DNA of 64,000 nt from Flaccisagitta enflata (GCA_965153355.1 OZ231127.1:77996001-78060000); one strand, 5' to 3'; counted from the stretch's first letter, positions 1 to 21,335 are shown. A program made the numbers and translations. Notes: a model not told the origin generated them from the letters alone.

Positions 1-32
1 AATTCAAACCAATGTCTTCATTTAAATGACAT

Positions 33-240
33 TTTTAGTCGCGTGCTACGCGACTCTACACCCCGCTTTGTCGGTCCGTCCGTCCGTCCGTCGGTCCGTC
101 CGTCTGTCCGTCACACTTTACTTTTTTTTGGTTTTTGCGGTCTTTGGCCTCACTGCTCCTGTCCAAATGATCAAGTGACCTCAAAAACAGCCCTTGCCCA
201 CCCGCACGCGACTGGGGTAGCCGTGTATCCGGCCTTGTTT
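33..240 (+). mobile_element. Family A interspersed element, copy 1
   Basis: A full-length copy. It starts TTTTTAG followed by the palindrome AGTCGCGTGC/TACGCGACT, then a (TCCG)n core, the stretch CACTGCTCCTGTCCAAATG, the inverted arm GCACGCGACT, and the end GTGTATCCGGCCTTGTTT. The same order recurs about 30 times in the window. It has no coding capacity. The superfamily is not known; target duplications are unreadable because copies lie in T-rich or A-rich sites. Confidence 0.85.
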
Positions 241-446
241 TTGTGCAAACGGTATTTTTCACCGGACCTGCAACTGTCAGTCTATCTATCTGACGGTTTG
301 TTCGACGGTATGTCTTTGTATCTGTATGACTGCGCGTCTTTCACTCTGTCACACTGTTCTGTCTTCCTGTGACTGTTTGACTGTTCTCTCTGTCTATCTG
401 TCTGTCTGTCTCTCTCTCACTCTCTCTCTCTCTCTCTCTCTCAAAC

Positions 447-10752
<10,306 letters not shown>

Positions 10753-10760
10753 CTTAAAGA

Positions 10761-10930
10761 AACAAGGCCGGATACACGGCCAATACCAGTCGCGGACGGG
10801 TGGGCAGGGGCGGAAATGCGTGTTTTCCCTCTTTTCGACTCGAGCGTGACGGCTGACCGACCAACCGACCAACCAAACGACGGACGGACGGACAAAGCCT
10901 CTTATAGAGTCGCTAGTCCGCGACTAAAAA
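10761..10930 (-). mobile_element. Family A element (TCGCGGAC palindrome)
   Basis: Minus orientation: AGTCGCGGAC at the start, exact inverse GTCCGCGACT distally, end CCGGCCTTGTT. Its end lies 8 bp from a candidate splice acceptor. Confidence 0.85.
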
Positions 10931-11059
10931 CCAAACTGTTCAGCTACTGGGAAGTTATAAAAAAACAGTGGGTACTGGGTAATACCCATTTCATAAACTC
11001 TTGAACTGGATTCGATTTTGTTTGCAATCCATTCAGCCATTAAATTGTAGTCGATAAAT

Positions 11060-11470
11060 AGCCGATAAGCGTTAGATGGTCAGCGGTACCCGTGCCCTAC
11101 TTAAGTAGGTTATGGTTGAAGTTGAAGGGGGAGCAGGGCAGCAGCCCCAAAAGGGTCGATGACCTATACTTTCACACATATGGAGAATTTTCTCCTCCCC
11201 CTCCTCCTCCTCTGTACACCCCCTCCCCCCAGCCTCCAGGCCCATATCTCAGCCTGGAGGCCCATATCCCAGCCTCGGGGCCCAAATCCCAGTCTTGAGG
11301 CCCAAATTCCACCCTCAAGGCCTAAATCCCAACTCCAAGGCCCAGATTCCAGTCTCTAGGCTGAGATATGGGCCTGGAGGCTGGGGGAGGGGGGTACGGA
11401 GAAGGAGGAGGAGAAAATTCCCCATATGTGTGAAAGCATACGTCATCGACCCCTTTGGGGCCGCTGCCAC
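11060..11470. mobile_element. Family D hairpin element, copy 1
   Basis: Inverted arms: GCAGCCCCAAAAGGGTCGATG...CACACATATGGAGAATTTTC on the left and their reverse complement on the right. Between them are 20-bp units of the form AGGCCCAAATCCCAGCCTCG. The flank reads GCGTTAGATGGTCAGCGGTA. It supplies an uninterrupted CCCCCCAGCCTCCAGG site equivalent to the one occupied at 55062. Confidence 0.8.
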
Positions 11471-11542
11471 AAACTATCATTAGCACGTCACCCATCGCTA
11501 TCCTCTGAAATTCCCCTTTGTTTACTACCCTGGTCACCATGG

Positions 11543-11544
<2 letters not shown>

Positions 11545-11630
<86 letters not shown>
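11545..11630. repeat. (CT)n microsatellite
   Basis: Pure CT. It is followed by about 90 bp of degenerate GCGTATGCAACATATGC-like repeats to 11740. Confidence 0.9.
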
Positions 11631-11634
<4 letters not shown>

Positions 11635-11873
11635 TGGACGCAACATGTGCTGATTATGTCGCGTATGCGACATACGTATGTTGTGTACGCGTAATATGTC
11701 GCATATGCAACATATGCGTGTTGCATACGCGAAATATGTTGCGTATGCAAAAAAATTTCACAAAAAGTGACTTTTCCCAAAATCAGCTAGGTGAAATATT
11801 TCTTAACAATTACATCTTGATTCAGGCACGTCGGGGCTGCGTCAAAGTGAAAAGAAACCCATAGTAATGTGAA

Positions 11874-12050
11874 AACAAGGCCGGATACACGGCTGCCTAG
11901 TCGCGTGCGGGTGGGCAGGAGCAGTGCTGGAGAAGGTCACGAAAACATTTGGGCAGGAGCGGTAGGCTCAAAAAGCTCAAAAACGCCAAAAAAGTAAAAA
12001 GGGGACCGACCGACCGACCGACATAGCGCGGTGTAGAGTCGCGTAGCACA
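11874..12050 (-). mobile_element. Family A element, left palindrome eroded
   Basis: Has AACAAGGCCGGATACACGGC, CTAGTCGCGTGCGGGTGG and the (CCGA)n core; the terminal palindrome stops at GAGTCGCGTAGCAC. Confidence 0.8.
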
Positions 12051-12052
12051 CA

Positions 12053-12560
12053 TCTAGAGCAACCTTTTTTCCAACGTTGGTCCATTGATCAGTCTGTCCG
12101 TAATGATTGAGTTGAAAAGTGGAAAAAAGGTTGCTCTAGATGTGTGGGGGGTGGGGGGTGTGGATGCGGGTTGGACGCCCCTGCCCACCCGTCTAAGAAA
12201 AACTTGTAACTCCGTATTTTTTATAAAAATGAGCTCAAGTTGAGGTCTGTAGGTCAATTCGTTTAGGAGAAATAATCTCGCAGAGTTGAAAGAGTTTTTG
12301 CCATTTTTCTATAAATGATATCAACTTTGGAAGACTGTTGCTCCTAAACGAATCAAGCTAAAAATCTCAACTTTGGCTCATTTTAAAGAGCTGTGTCTGC
12401 CCTTTAAAATGAGCCCAAGTTGAGGTCAATTCGTCAATTTGTTAAGAAGATAAGAGCTGTTGAAGTTACCTTTTGAAAAGGGAGGAAAATGGGTAATGAC
12501 CACTTTTCCCTCTTTTCCTCATCCTACTCCGTACTGTTCAAATTGGACAGAAGAGTCGTC
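12053..12560. repeat. Small inverted and direct repeats
   Basis: CTAGAGCAACCTTTTTTCC at about 12053 is inverted at about 12122-12142. AAAATGAG(C)CAAGTTGAGGTC occurs twice (12224 and 12404). No gene. Confidence 0.5.
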
Positions 12561-12649
12561 AAACTTTGGAATAAAACTCGGTAATAGTGATGAAAACCCC
12601 CCTTAAATGCCGGAGTGAGCAAGGTATTCGGGTCATGCATGACCACTCT

Positions 12650-12703
12650 AATCAACAACAACAACAACTAAAACACCCACCACCGCCGCCGCCGACGACA
12701 ACG

Positions 12704-12742
<39 letters not shown>

Positions 12743-12747
12743 GCACC

Positions 12748-12788
<41 letters not shown>

Positions 12789-12860
12789 CGACGACGACGA
12801 CGTCGACAACTGTAACAATCACAACAACAACCACAACAACAACAAAAACAAAAACAACGA

Positions 12861-12913
<53 letters not shown>
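12650..12913. repeat. (CAA)n and (ACG)n trinucleotide arrays
   Basis: CAA trimers with ACGACG blocks, ending in a pure (GAC)n run. Confidence 0.95.
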
Positions 12914-12914
<1 letters not shown>

Positions 12915-13053
12915 TATATTGATGCCTTCATACACTTTGATTTCACAAGTTATTTTTTTTAGCAGCCAAATATGTTCAAGGAATTAAGTATCTTTTAATC
13001 AAGTAAGATATAAAAAATAAAGTGTGGAAAATGAAATTAAAGTAACAAAAATT

Positions 13054-13502
13054 AATCCTCCAGTTTTAGCCGGGTTTGCTCGGAAGGTACTGTACAAAAT
13101 TGTTGGGTCGGCACTCGACACTGGGCACCTTTCGGCGTCGGCTGTCGAAGGTGAAGAGGCGTAACTGGATTGTTTGAGTATTCCCGCGGGCGTGATTTGC
13201 CGATTTCTGCCTCCGACTTTGACACCTCCTCCATTGCCTCCCGCGTGCAACGGATGCTTTTGCACGTAGCGCACCCTTTTCTTCATGTGCACGTGGGCCG
13301 ATTTGGCGCCTCCGCCTTCACTTCCGGTCGTCGTCGTCGTTTTGGCGCCTTCGGACATCCTCGATTGTGAGATGGCGTGCATTCTCACGCGTGACGCCGG
13401 TTCAGATCCCTCCTGATCACATCCTCCTCCTCCTCCTCTTCTTCCTTCTCCTCTTCCTTCTCCTCCTCCTCTCGTCGATTCAACTGGATTCTCGGCGCGA
13501 GA
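13054..13502 (-). CDS. Likely coding exon(s), frame uncertain
   Basis: A strong acceptor, gacttctttcag, opens a region that is G/C-rich unlike the surrounding introns. The longest frame (open beyond 13054) reads SRAENPVESTRGGGEGRGEG, then KKRVRYVQKHPLHAGGNGG and ITPAGILKQSSYASSP. A second frame ends ...EQTRLKLED-stop. A GTGAGA donor after 13395 would split the region. It may belong to the RGS22-like gene or to the acidic exons at 22-23.5 kb. Confidence 0.45.
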
Positions 13503-13664
13503 CTGAAAGAAGTCAAAAAAAAAAACCTCCTCCACAATCATTGCAACCAAAGCACTACCAATTTATCCTTTTAATAATTTTTGAGGGGGCGCTTACCAGG
13601 GGAAAATGACGCGAATTGACGAGCATATGAAAACAGTCCAAAGATAACGCGACACTTCAGCAAC

Positions 13665-14252
13665 TAACACCCCTCTCAAAATTAAAGGAACTGGGAAAGT
13701 GATCAAAATTGATAGTAAAAATGCATTGAGAGGGCTGAAATTTGACACAGAGATAGCTCAAACATAGTACTTCCGTAAGCCGAGGCCAAATAGACCCTTC
13801 ACACTAGTGCGTGGCCCTGGTAGTGTGCTATGTCAAAAATGCGGTGGAAGATTTTGACTGATTTTGACAAGAAATCTATTTCTGAGGAGCCGGCACAGAT
13901 TTTCTCATTTTTTCCCACATGAGTGGGGAGAAAACTGCCGTTCCCGAGTTGTTACATAACTAGCAAGCAACAATGACCCATTGGAAACAAGGAACAGCCC
14001 TACAAAGTGACCGAATCCCTTGACAAATTGGTTGGTTTCACCGGTCAGTTTGGAACTTCGATCAAAAACACAGTAGAATGATATCAATCGAAAGAAGAGA
14101 TTAGGAGTCAGTGGTTGATATTCTTTGGACTTTTTTGTATAACCCTGCTGGAAATTGCATAATTCAAACTTACCTTAACACTTATAAGTAATTTAAAAAG
14201 CATTTACACACTTGTTCTGATCTCAGTTCGCCTAATTTTGAGAGGGGTGTTA
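13665..14252. mobile_element. MITE with TAACACCCCTCTCAAAATTA ends
   Basis: Terminal inverted repeats of about 20 bp, 588 bp long, no ORF. The target duplication is not clear (CAAC versus CAAG outside). The LTR retrotransposon sits 9 bp from its right end. Confidence 0.65.
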
Positions 14253-14266
14253 CAAGTATTCCCTTG

Positions 14267-14742
14267 TGTGAAAAATGTGTCTTTTGTTGACTTTAGCAAT
14301 GCCATTTTTTTGTCACATTGCCCTTTTGTGTCGCTTCCGTAGCTGTACGGAGTTGCTTTAGATTTTATTCTCTGTCGCTCCATCCTGAAAATGTGCGTGT
14401 TTTTTTTATCTTTTCTGCCTGGCCTTTTTATCGTCATCGCGTCATTTTTATCGTTTTTATCGTTTTATCGTTTTATCTCGATCTGTGCACTAATTTTTTC
14501 TCTTTTTGTTCTATTTAGTGTCTTTTTTGAGAGGTGTGGTGGCAAACTTGTCCGTTAATAGATTTTACTCCACAAAAATAGACATATCGGCGGCTATGTA
14601 GAATTACGACGGGCTTTATCATTTCATCCACACCTCAATATGCAAATTAGACAAAATAAGGACATGTTCACGCTTAGCTAAATAGACATAAGAATCGCTA
14701 AAAGCGTGAACCGACGGCAAGAAACTATGCCGTAAATTCACA
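14267..14742 (+). repeat. 5' LTR, 476 bp
   Basis: TGTGAAAAATG ... AATTCACA. Contains a T-rich (ATCGTTTT)n promoter-like region at 14445-14485. Confidence 0.92.
14555..14568 (+). promoter_or_regulatory. LTR segment complementary to the primer-binding position
   Basis: TTAATAGATTTTAC. Perfect 14-nt reverse complement of 14743-14756. If the transcript starts here, as in the Tf1 mechanism, this is the self-primer at the RNA 5' end. The same segment is in the 3' LTR (about 19700). Confidence 0.65.
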
Positions 14743-14756
14743 GTAAAATCTATTAA
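14743..14756 (+). promoter_or_regulatory. Primer-binding site, self-complementary type
   Basis: GTAAAATCTATTAA follows the last LTR base without spacer. It lacks the TGG expected for pairing with a tRNA 3' end, and instead pairs with the LTR. Confidence 0.65.
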
Positions 14757-15096
14757 AAATCGACGCCGTCTTCACTCGTCTATTCGTGTCTCCCTGCCCT
14801 GACCCAGGCTGCTGTCATGCTAAGTGACGGCCCCAGGCGCCGGGGCGCCGGAACGTGATGTCAATGAGAGAGACATGTGTCGATAAATCGCTGATGAATC
14901 GTCCTTTATCGTCGAAATGTATTTGCGCCTTTCCCCACGTGCAATTGGCGTCGGTGGTAGCGAACCTGATCCATTTTTGGCGTGCTTCTTGCATGCTTCT
15001 TGCGTGCTTCTTGCGCGCTTCTTGCGTGCTTCTTGCGTGCTAAATACCGACAAGGTGATGCTTAACTGACCCTGAATTTTGACGTGAATTAAGCAA

Positions 15097-17169
15097 GTGA
15101 TTACGTCCAAGCAAAATGGACTAAAAACGTTATCGCGCCAGTTTCCATTGGACGCTAAAATGTCTGCTCCATCGGCAACGATGGATGGTGGGGGTGTGCA
15201 TGACACCTCAATTTCATCCTTGGCATCATATTTTGCGGGTTGCCAGCACGAACTTATCGTCGAGCTGCGTGAGATGCGTGCGAATGTGGTGGTTGCCCTC
15301 AACGAGGCTCAAATAGCCTTTAACGACGTGGTAACCAACCCAGACGACGATATGGCAGCTGCAGATTCAGACTTTGCGCGTGATAGTCTTCAGGCAATTG
15401 TATATCGCTACCTCGCTAAAACCAACGACATTTCGAAATCGAGCGAGCTTGATGGTGCATATGACTTGTGGACTTACTCTGCAAACAGCCTGAAAACTGT
15501 GCGCAGCAAATGGGCTAAGATGAAATTTTTCGCAACAGACTTGTACTCCGACAATTTCCCAACAACGGAGGAGATCCTTAGATATCGCCAACGTGCCCCC
15601 CAAAAGCTGGGGGTGCATACGGAAGCGATTGACGAGACGTTGCAACGCGTGAATTCAAATGATCTGAATCGAGGTGGATTAGGTGGCGCGTTAGAGCGGC
15701 GAGATGTTAGGCCGACGCATCAGTCCTCCATGTATGGAACAACGCAGGAGCCGGTACACGAGCAGCTCCAGCAGCGCCATCAACAACATCCAGCGTCTCA
15801 AAAGGCTCGTCAACAACATTATCAGCAGCAATGTCAAGTCAAAGGTGATTGGATTGCTAGGGCTGCAAATGGTGATGGTGAGGTCGTCAGACAGGTGGTT
15901 GGAGATCATGAGCAGTCGGTAGTAGTTGGTGGTGGTTATCGACATCAGCAACCATCCCAGGAACGTCCGACAGACACAAGTCACCGCAAACCTCAGACGA
16001 CACAAATTCATCGCCATCCTTCCAATCCTCCTCCTCCTCCACTACGTGGTACAATCGTAAAGGAAGACTATGTGCCCCAGCAGCAGTCAGCGTTTGGTGG
16101 TGGTTACCAACGACAACCGCTGAGACAACAGATGGCTGCAGGGGTCAACGAATCTCATCCTATCAGTGAATACCACTTTCATTCTGCTCATCCTCCCTCA
16201 TCTCCTTTAACGCGGCGTCAAACGGGTTCCCATGCGGCACGGCAGGGTTTAGCCCACCAACCCTCAACACTCTCGCCAGATAGTGCCATTGGGAAATTCA
16301 TTACAGCATCCCATGCGGACAATTTCATTCGATGGCGGGAAATTGGTTATAGGAACTTGGAAAAGGCGCGACCAAGAACTCCATACCAGTCATTGACGCC
16401 TACAGACTACATTGTCGTGAAACGGAGATTTCTGGAGGCAGCGAATAACAAGGGAATTACGGAAATGGACATGATTTTGGAGTTACCACATTGGTTTAGT
16501 GGCCCTGTATCTGATGTCATCATGACGGCGACAATTGGCGTGACAGCAGAAACTGCCGCCGTTGAGTTGGAGCAGTGCTTTGAACGGATGGACACGATAT
16601 TCCAAGGGGACTCAAGTACAGTTGGCGCACTGCTTGATGGAATTGCATCCGCTCCTCCAATCGCAGAGCATGACTACAAGGCCCACTTTCTCCTATACGC
16701 GGAATTGCTGAAGGCTGAAAAGGTGGCGATGGTGTGTGGAGAGGTAGAGGTGTGTCATAACGACAATAGACTTCGTCTCATCCTCAATAATCGACTCCCT
16801 CATCTCGCCGACAAATTTTGGACGGAAAACTTTGAATCGGAAATGAGTGGCCGGGGTAGTTATAACTACCGTAATTTGGTAGAACTGGTGGAGCGATGGG
16901 CAATAATTAAAAGGAAGTGTGGGCAAATGCCATCCGACGAACATTTGACAATGTGTGGGGTTTGTGGCCATTCCCACCCTACCTCCCAGTGCCCCATTTT
17001 GATAGAAGTCTCCGTAGACTCAAGAGTGGACATTTTGTCAAAGCGTGAACTCTGCTACCATTGCTTTGCGAAGGGCCACACGGCCAAATACTGCGACAAT
17101 AAACCAACATGTCAAATGTGCGGCCGAGCCCACGCAACGATCCTTCACGGCCGCAATTTTAATCAATGA
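15097..17169 (+). CDS. gag: Gag polyprotein of the LTR retrotransposon
   Basis: 690 residues; an alternative start at 15160 (MSAPSATMDGG) gives 669 and has a good AAAATG context. Gag packages element RNA in a cytoplasmic particle. Residues 1-190 are helical and end near KLGVHTEAIDETLQRV. Residues 190-400 form a Gln/His/Pro-rich disordered stretch. Residues 400-600 resemble the capsid-like helical region found before zinc knuckles in BEL/Pao (FSGPVSDVIM, LILNNRLPHLADKFW). Three knuckles close the protein: C620-C623-H627-C632, C653-C656-H661-C666 and C672-C675-H679-H684; the CCHH third finger with ILH is typical of BEL/Pao. The ORF ends right after it, where a protease would normally follow. 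No frameshift or stop is present, so it is probably still functional. Confidence 0.9.
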   Translation: MITSKQNGLKTLSRQFPLDAKMSAPSATMDGGGVHDTSISSLASYFAGCQHELIVELREMRANVVVALNEAQIAFNDVVTNPDDDMAAADSDFARDSLQAIVYRYLAKTNDISKSSELDGAYDLWTYSANSLKTVRSKWAKMKFFATDLYSDNFPTTEEILRYRQRAPQKLGVHTEAIDETLQRVNSNDLNRGGLGGALERRDVRPTHQSSMYGTTQEPVHEQLQQRHQQHPASQKARQQHYQQQCQVKGDWIARAANGDGEVVRQVVGDHEQSVVVGGGYRHQQPSQERPTDTSHRKPQTTQIHRHPSNPPPPPLRGTIVKEDYVPQQQSAFGGGYQRQPLRQQMAAGVNESHPISEYHFHSAHPPSSPLTRRQTGSHAARQGLAHQPSTLSPDSAIGKFITASHADNFIRWREIGYRNLEKARPRTPYQSLTPTDYIVVKRRFLEAANNKGITEMDMILELPHWFSGPVSDVIMTATIGVTAETAAVELEQCFERMDTIFQGDSSTVGALLDGIASAPPIAEHDYKAHFLLYAELLKAEKVAMVCGEVEVCHNDNRLRLILNNRLPHLADKFWTENFESEMSGRGSYNYRNLVELVERWAIIKRKCGQMPSDEHLTMCGVCGHSHPTSQCPILIEVSVDSRVDILSKRELCYHCFAKGHTAKYCDNKPTCQMCGRAHATILHGRNFNQ

Positions 17170-19402
17170 ACCATTTTACCGTCCAATTTATCCTTCTCGC
17201 CTCACTTCCGCAACTGCGCCCTTCATGTCCATACAAGTCACGTGATTGCGAACAGACGCGTCCCCAGCTCCTTGAAGTCTTCCATTTGTCCGGTGGAGGG
17301 GCCTTTGACAGCTGGATTTTGGATTTTGGCGATGGAATGCATTTTAATGTGTTCCATATCGACACTTCTAAAACGGATAAGTTTAATTGAAAGAGTGATT
17401 GACATTGAGGATTGCTTGGCTATGTTGCCCTGAGTCAAATCGTTTCAATGCATAACCCTTTCTTTTCCCGCCCCTTATCTGTTAGTGTTTTGATAACGTT
17501 TTTGCGTCCTCTGTCTGTGTGTTTTCTTTGTATTCACCCTACAGTTGCTTCCGGACGTTTTTTTCAATTGCTGGAGGGTGTGCGTGATCACTTCCGGCCC
17601 ACGCAGGAAGAAAGATGGCAGCGCTCGTCGTCTCGATTCGTTTCCAAGATGGCGCCGATCTCTCTCCTTTCCTCCGTCTTCTCCTCCTCCTCCTCCTCCT
17701 CCATTGGCTACGTCTCTCGATCTCCGATGGGAAGGATTCTCCGGCAGTCGAGTTCTGCGCCCCTTCGTCGTCGTCTTAATTTTAGGTGATGGGGGCTGTT
17801 CGGTTTCTTAATTTTTTGTTTCGTTTCGCTTTGTTTTGCTTTGTTTTTCTCTTTTTTGTTTTCTCTCTCGTTCCCTCTTTTTCTTTCTCTCGTTTTTTTC
17901 TTTTGTTGGCTTTCGCTCTCCCTCTCGTTTTCCTTTTCTTTTCGTTCTCGTTTTCTCTCTCTCTGTTTTTGTTTTTCTCTTCCCCGTTCTTTTTATTCTC
18001 TTCCCCGTTCTTTTCGTTCTCTTCCCCGTGTTTTTCCCCTTCCGCTCGTGTTCCCTCTCTCGTTCTCTTTCTTTTTGTTTTCCTGCTCGGTTGGGCGCTC
18101 GTGTTTTTTTTCCCCTGTATCGTCTTTCCGTTTCTTTTCCTTTTTCTCTTGGCCCTGTTTTACGCCTTGCGTTTTTAGGGGGTTTATCTCATGTTTGGAT
18201 TATCATGGGCTGATAATTATTATTGAATTTTGTTGTCGTTTTGCGTATCGCGTTTTTATTGTGCCATTATCGTTATCGTTTTGCGTTTTGCGTTCTTATC
18301 CCGTGTTAACGTGTCATCTTCACGTTTATTTTGTTTCTAATTATTTATTTTAGGAGTAATGTTCTTTCTGTCGTTGCTATTTTTTTTAATCTTTGATGTG
18401 TTTCTGGTCACGTTCCCATGTCTGGAAACACCACAAGGCCCCAAAACCCCCTTCCCCCCTTACCCCTCTTTAACTAGGTAAATGCTCCTCAACGCCGGCT
18501 CTCTCGTGTCTCGTTTTGGCAGCCATGGTGGAATTGACTCTTTCGTGCGGGCGTTCAAGTCAATTGACAATTTGGCAGCGGCCCTTGTCCTCTCACTTAT
18601 TCCCATACCTCAACATAAAGAAGCCTCATCCACTTGCGAGTGATTACGCTCCCGGACAGCGACGTGGTTGGGGTAGTTACATATTTGTTGAGGGGGGCGG
18701 GAGATTTTCAAGGGAGAAATCGAGAGAGGCGCGCGTTTAATTGCCCTTCATTGAGTTCCCTCCCCGCCTGTCTTGTTGGGTGGTTCCATTGGATGGGTAC
18801 CCTTTCAACCCTGGTATGGATGGTACCTGGTGGTATGTTTCGGGCCTCCTTGGTCATTAGTCGTTGGTCATATCCATTGGGTTGGTCCACTAAGGGTGGG
18901 TTCCCTTCTTTTCCATTCTCTGCCCTAGTGGTGGCGCTTCAAAGCCCCAAGGCGCCATTTAAGCTGCATATATCCATCGGCGGCAACGTTGGTAGGAAAC
19001 CAAAGCTGGAACCGCTGCCTGGGGTTGTGGTGCCCCCAATTGCGGGAATTGGATGCTTACCCTGTAGACGGTGGGTAGAGGGTCTTAATAGGGGCAGAAG
19101 GAGCGTATTATTAACTTTAGTTGTTTGAATTTTGCCATTTTGTATTAGCTGTAGTTTTGTCGCCGATTTTGTCCTTTGGGTAGCATGGTCGGGTAAGGGG
19201 ACGGGAAGGGGGTGTGTGTTTATTGAGCAAGCTGCAAAGCAGTAGCACCCTTCGTCCCCAGGGGGGGAATGTGCGGGTGGTGTATGCTGGCTCGTTTGTG
19301 TGTCCCCATCCTTATCCGATCCCCCCCCCTTTTTTTTTTTTTCATTTTATATGTTGCCCTCAATTTTCTTGCCCCCCTCTCGAAACTTTTTTGGAAAACC
19401 CC
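17170..19402 (+). other. Internal non-coding region of the retrotransposon
   Basis: 2.2 kb without any frame resembling protease, RT or integrase. 17780-18180 is a T/C-rich run. A short RPQGGNV-like string near 19255 could be a remnant of a pol C-terminus, but this is a guess. Confidence 0.6.
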
Positions 19403-19410
19403 AGGGGGAG
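19403..19410 (+). promoter_or_regulatory. Polypurine tract
   Basis: AGGGGGAG immediately before the 3' LTR; primes plus-strand synthesis in LTR elements. Confidence 0.8.
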
Positions 19411-19887
19411 TGTGAAAAATGTGTCTTTTGTTGACTTTAGCAATGCCATTTTTTTGTCACATTGCCCTTTTGTGTCGCTTCCATAGCTGTACGGAGTTGC
19501 TTTAGATTTTATTCTCTGTCGCTCCATCCTGAAAATGTGCGTGTTTTTTTTATCTTTTCTGCCTGGCCTTTTTATCGTCATCGCGTCATTTTTATCGTTT
19601 TTATCGTTTTATCGTTTTATCTCGATCTGTGCACTAATTTTTTCTCTTTTTTGTTCTATTTAGTGTCTTTTTTGAGAGGTGTGGTGGCAAACTTGTCCGT
19701 TAATAGATTTTACTCCACAAAAATAGACATATCGGCGGCTATGTAGAATTACGACGGGCTTTATCATTTCATCCACACCTCAATATGCAAATTAGACAAA
19801 ATAAGGACATGTTCACGCTTAGCTAAATAGACATAAGAATCGCTAAAAGCGTGAACCGACGGCAAGAAACTATGCCGTAAATTCACA
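19411..19887 (+). repeat. 3' LTR, 477 bp
   Basis: Nearly identical to the 5' LTR: A for G near 19483 and one extra T near 19647. Confidence 0.92.
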
Positions 19888-19892
19888 CCTTG

Positions 19893-20439
19893 TTAAAGCT
19901 GTAAAAGTCTGTCCATCTGTTTGTTGATCAGCCCGTCTGGCTGTCCGAGTGTCCGTTAGGCCTCATCTTATCTGATACGCCGATGAAACATCGGGTTGCT
20001 CGATTGAAAACCACCCAGATGTGATCAAATCAAACCAAACCAAATTATCTTGACAGGATGAAACGATTAACGAGGACGAAAGTAAAAAGAAGCTAAGTTT
20101 GTAAACGCATATACAGCCATTAAAGAGGGCACTTAACATATCTAAAATTTCATGAGAGTAGTTGATTGCCTGATTTTTCATTTCCTCCTGATAACCATAT
20201 CTAATTGTCAATTAGAAACATCAAAATTAATAATACACTCAAACCTCAATCTACAATTTTTTTTTCATCGTCTGGCGCCAGTTTTTACTTAAATTAAAAC
20301 AAGATTCAGTTGAATTAAAACAGGAATTTGAGAAATGAACATAGAACTACGGGCGCATCTAGCAAGGTGAATTGGAATGTGGTCTATATCCACTTCTTAT
20401 TGACCGCATACATATTAAAAGTTTAAAAAAAGGGACGCG
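19893..20439. other. No gene recognised
   Basis: AT-rich; the only repeat-like trace is a short CTGTCCATCTG tract. Confidence 0.4.
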
Positions 20440-20706
20440 GAGTCACAATATCGTTGCGGACGGTTGGGCAGGGGCGTCCAAACCCCATTCAGACACCACC
20501 CACACACAAACATACACAAAATGTTTCTATAACCTTCGTTTTTTTCTACTTTTTGACTCGATCACCTCAGACAGATGGACGGACGGACAGATGGATGGAC
20601 GGACTGACGGACGGACAGATGGACGGACGGACGGACAGATGGAAGGATGGACGGACGGACGGACGGACGGACAAAGCCTCTTATAGAGTTGCGTGTCCGC
20701 AACTAA
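20440..20706 (-). mobile_element. Family A element (TTGCGGAC palindrome)
   Basis: Minus orientation: AGTTGCGGACACGCAACT at the start, GTCCGCAAC distally, long (GGAC/GGAT)n core; the GGCCTTGTT end is replaced. Confidence 0.8.
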
Positions 20707-20708
20707 AA

Positions 20709-21335
20709 TAGTCGCAAAAGCGTTAGATGGTCAGCGGTACCCGTTGCCCCTATGTGAGTGTATGTGGGTGTGAGGTGGTTAGAGGGGCAGCGGCCCCGAA
20801 GGGGCTGATGACCTATGCTGTTTTTATTTGAGCTTCAAGGCTGGAATATGGCCTCAAGGCTGGAATTGGGGCCTTGAGGCTTGGAGTAGAGCCTTGAGGC
20901 TTGGATTTGAGCCTTGAAGCAAGGATTATGGCCTCGAGGCTGGAATTATGGCTTCGAGGCTGGAATTATGGCTTCGAGGCTGGAATTATGGCTTCAAGGC
21001 CGGAGTTGGGGCTTTGAGGTTTGGATCTGAGCCTTGAGGCTGGGATTTGAGCCTCAAGGCTGGGATTTGAGCCTCGAGGCTAGGATTTAGGCCACGAGGT
21101 TGGGATTTGGGCCTCAAGGTTAGAATTTGGATCTCTGGGGTAGAACATGAGCCTCGCAGCTAGAATTTGGGCCTCAGGGCTAGATTTTGGGCCTCTTGGC
21201 TAGAATTTGGGCCTCAAGGCTAGATTTTGGGCCTCAAGGTTAGAATTTGGATCTCTGGGGTGGAATATGGGCCTCACAGCCAGAATTTGAGCCTCAAGGC
21301 GGGGGGGGGGGACGGACGGAGGAGGAGAAGAAGAA
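20709..21335. mobile_element. Family D element, copy 2a
   Basis: Starts TAGTCGCAAAAGCGTTAGAT, GTCAGCGGTACCCGTTGCCC, GGCAGCGGCCCCGAAGGGGC, then 20-bp GCCTCAAGGCTGGGATTTGA-like units. It has only one arm; the next copy follows at once. Confidence 0.8.

Larger units (their letters stand above)
14267..19887 (+). mobile_element. Complete Gag-only LTR retrotransposon, BEL/Pao-type Gag
   Basis: Two LTRs (14267-14742, 19411-19887) start TGTGAA and end TTCACA. They differ by one substitution and one T insertion, so insertion was recent. A 5-bp duplication CCTTG flanks it (14262-14266, 19888-19892). A polypurine tract AGGGGGAG touches the 3' LTR. The only long ORF is gag; protease, reverse transcriptase, RNase H and integrase are absent. 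It must be moved by proteins supplied from elsewhere. The family call rests on the zinc-knuckle pattern of Gag. Confidence 0.92.

Noticed and set aside
33-240. Family A as a canonical Helitron (CTAA end with hairpin)
   Set aside because: The hairpin touches the CTAA instead of lying about 10 bp upstream, the other end lacks TC, and the inverted distal arm is not a Helitron trait. Left unclassified.
33-240. Family A as a tRNA-derived SINE
   Set aside because: No A/B box pair or tRNA-like fold could be found in the conserved parts.
18634-19128. A 164-codon ORF in the 3' part of the retrotransposon as possible pol or env
   Set aside because: No protease, RT, integrase or membrane-protein features.
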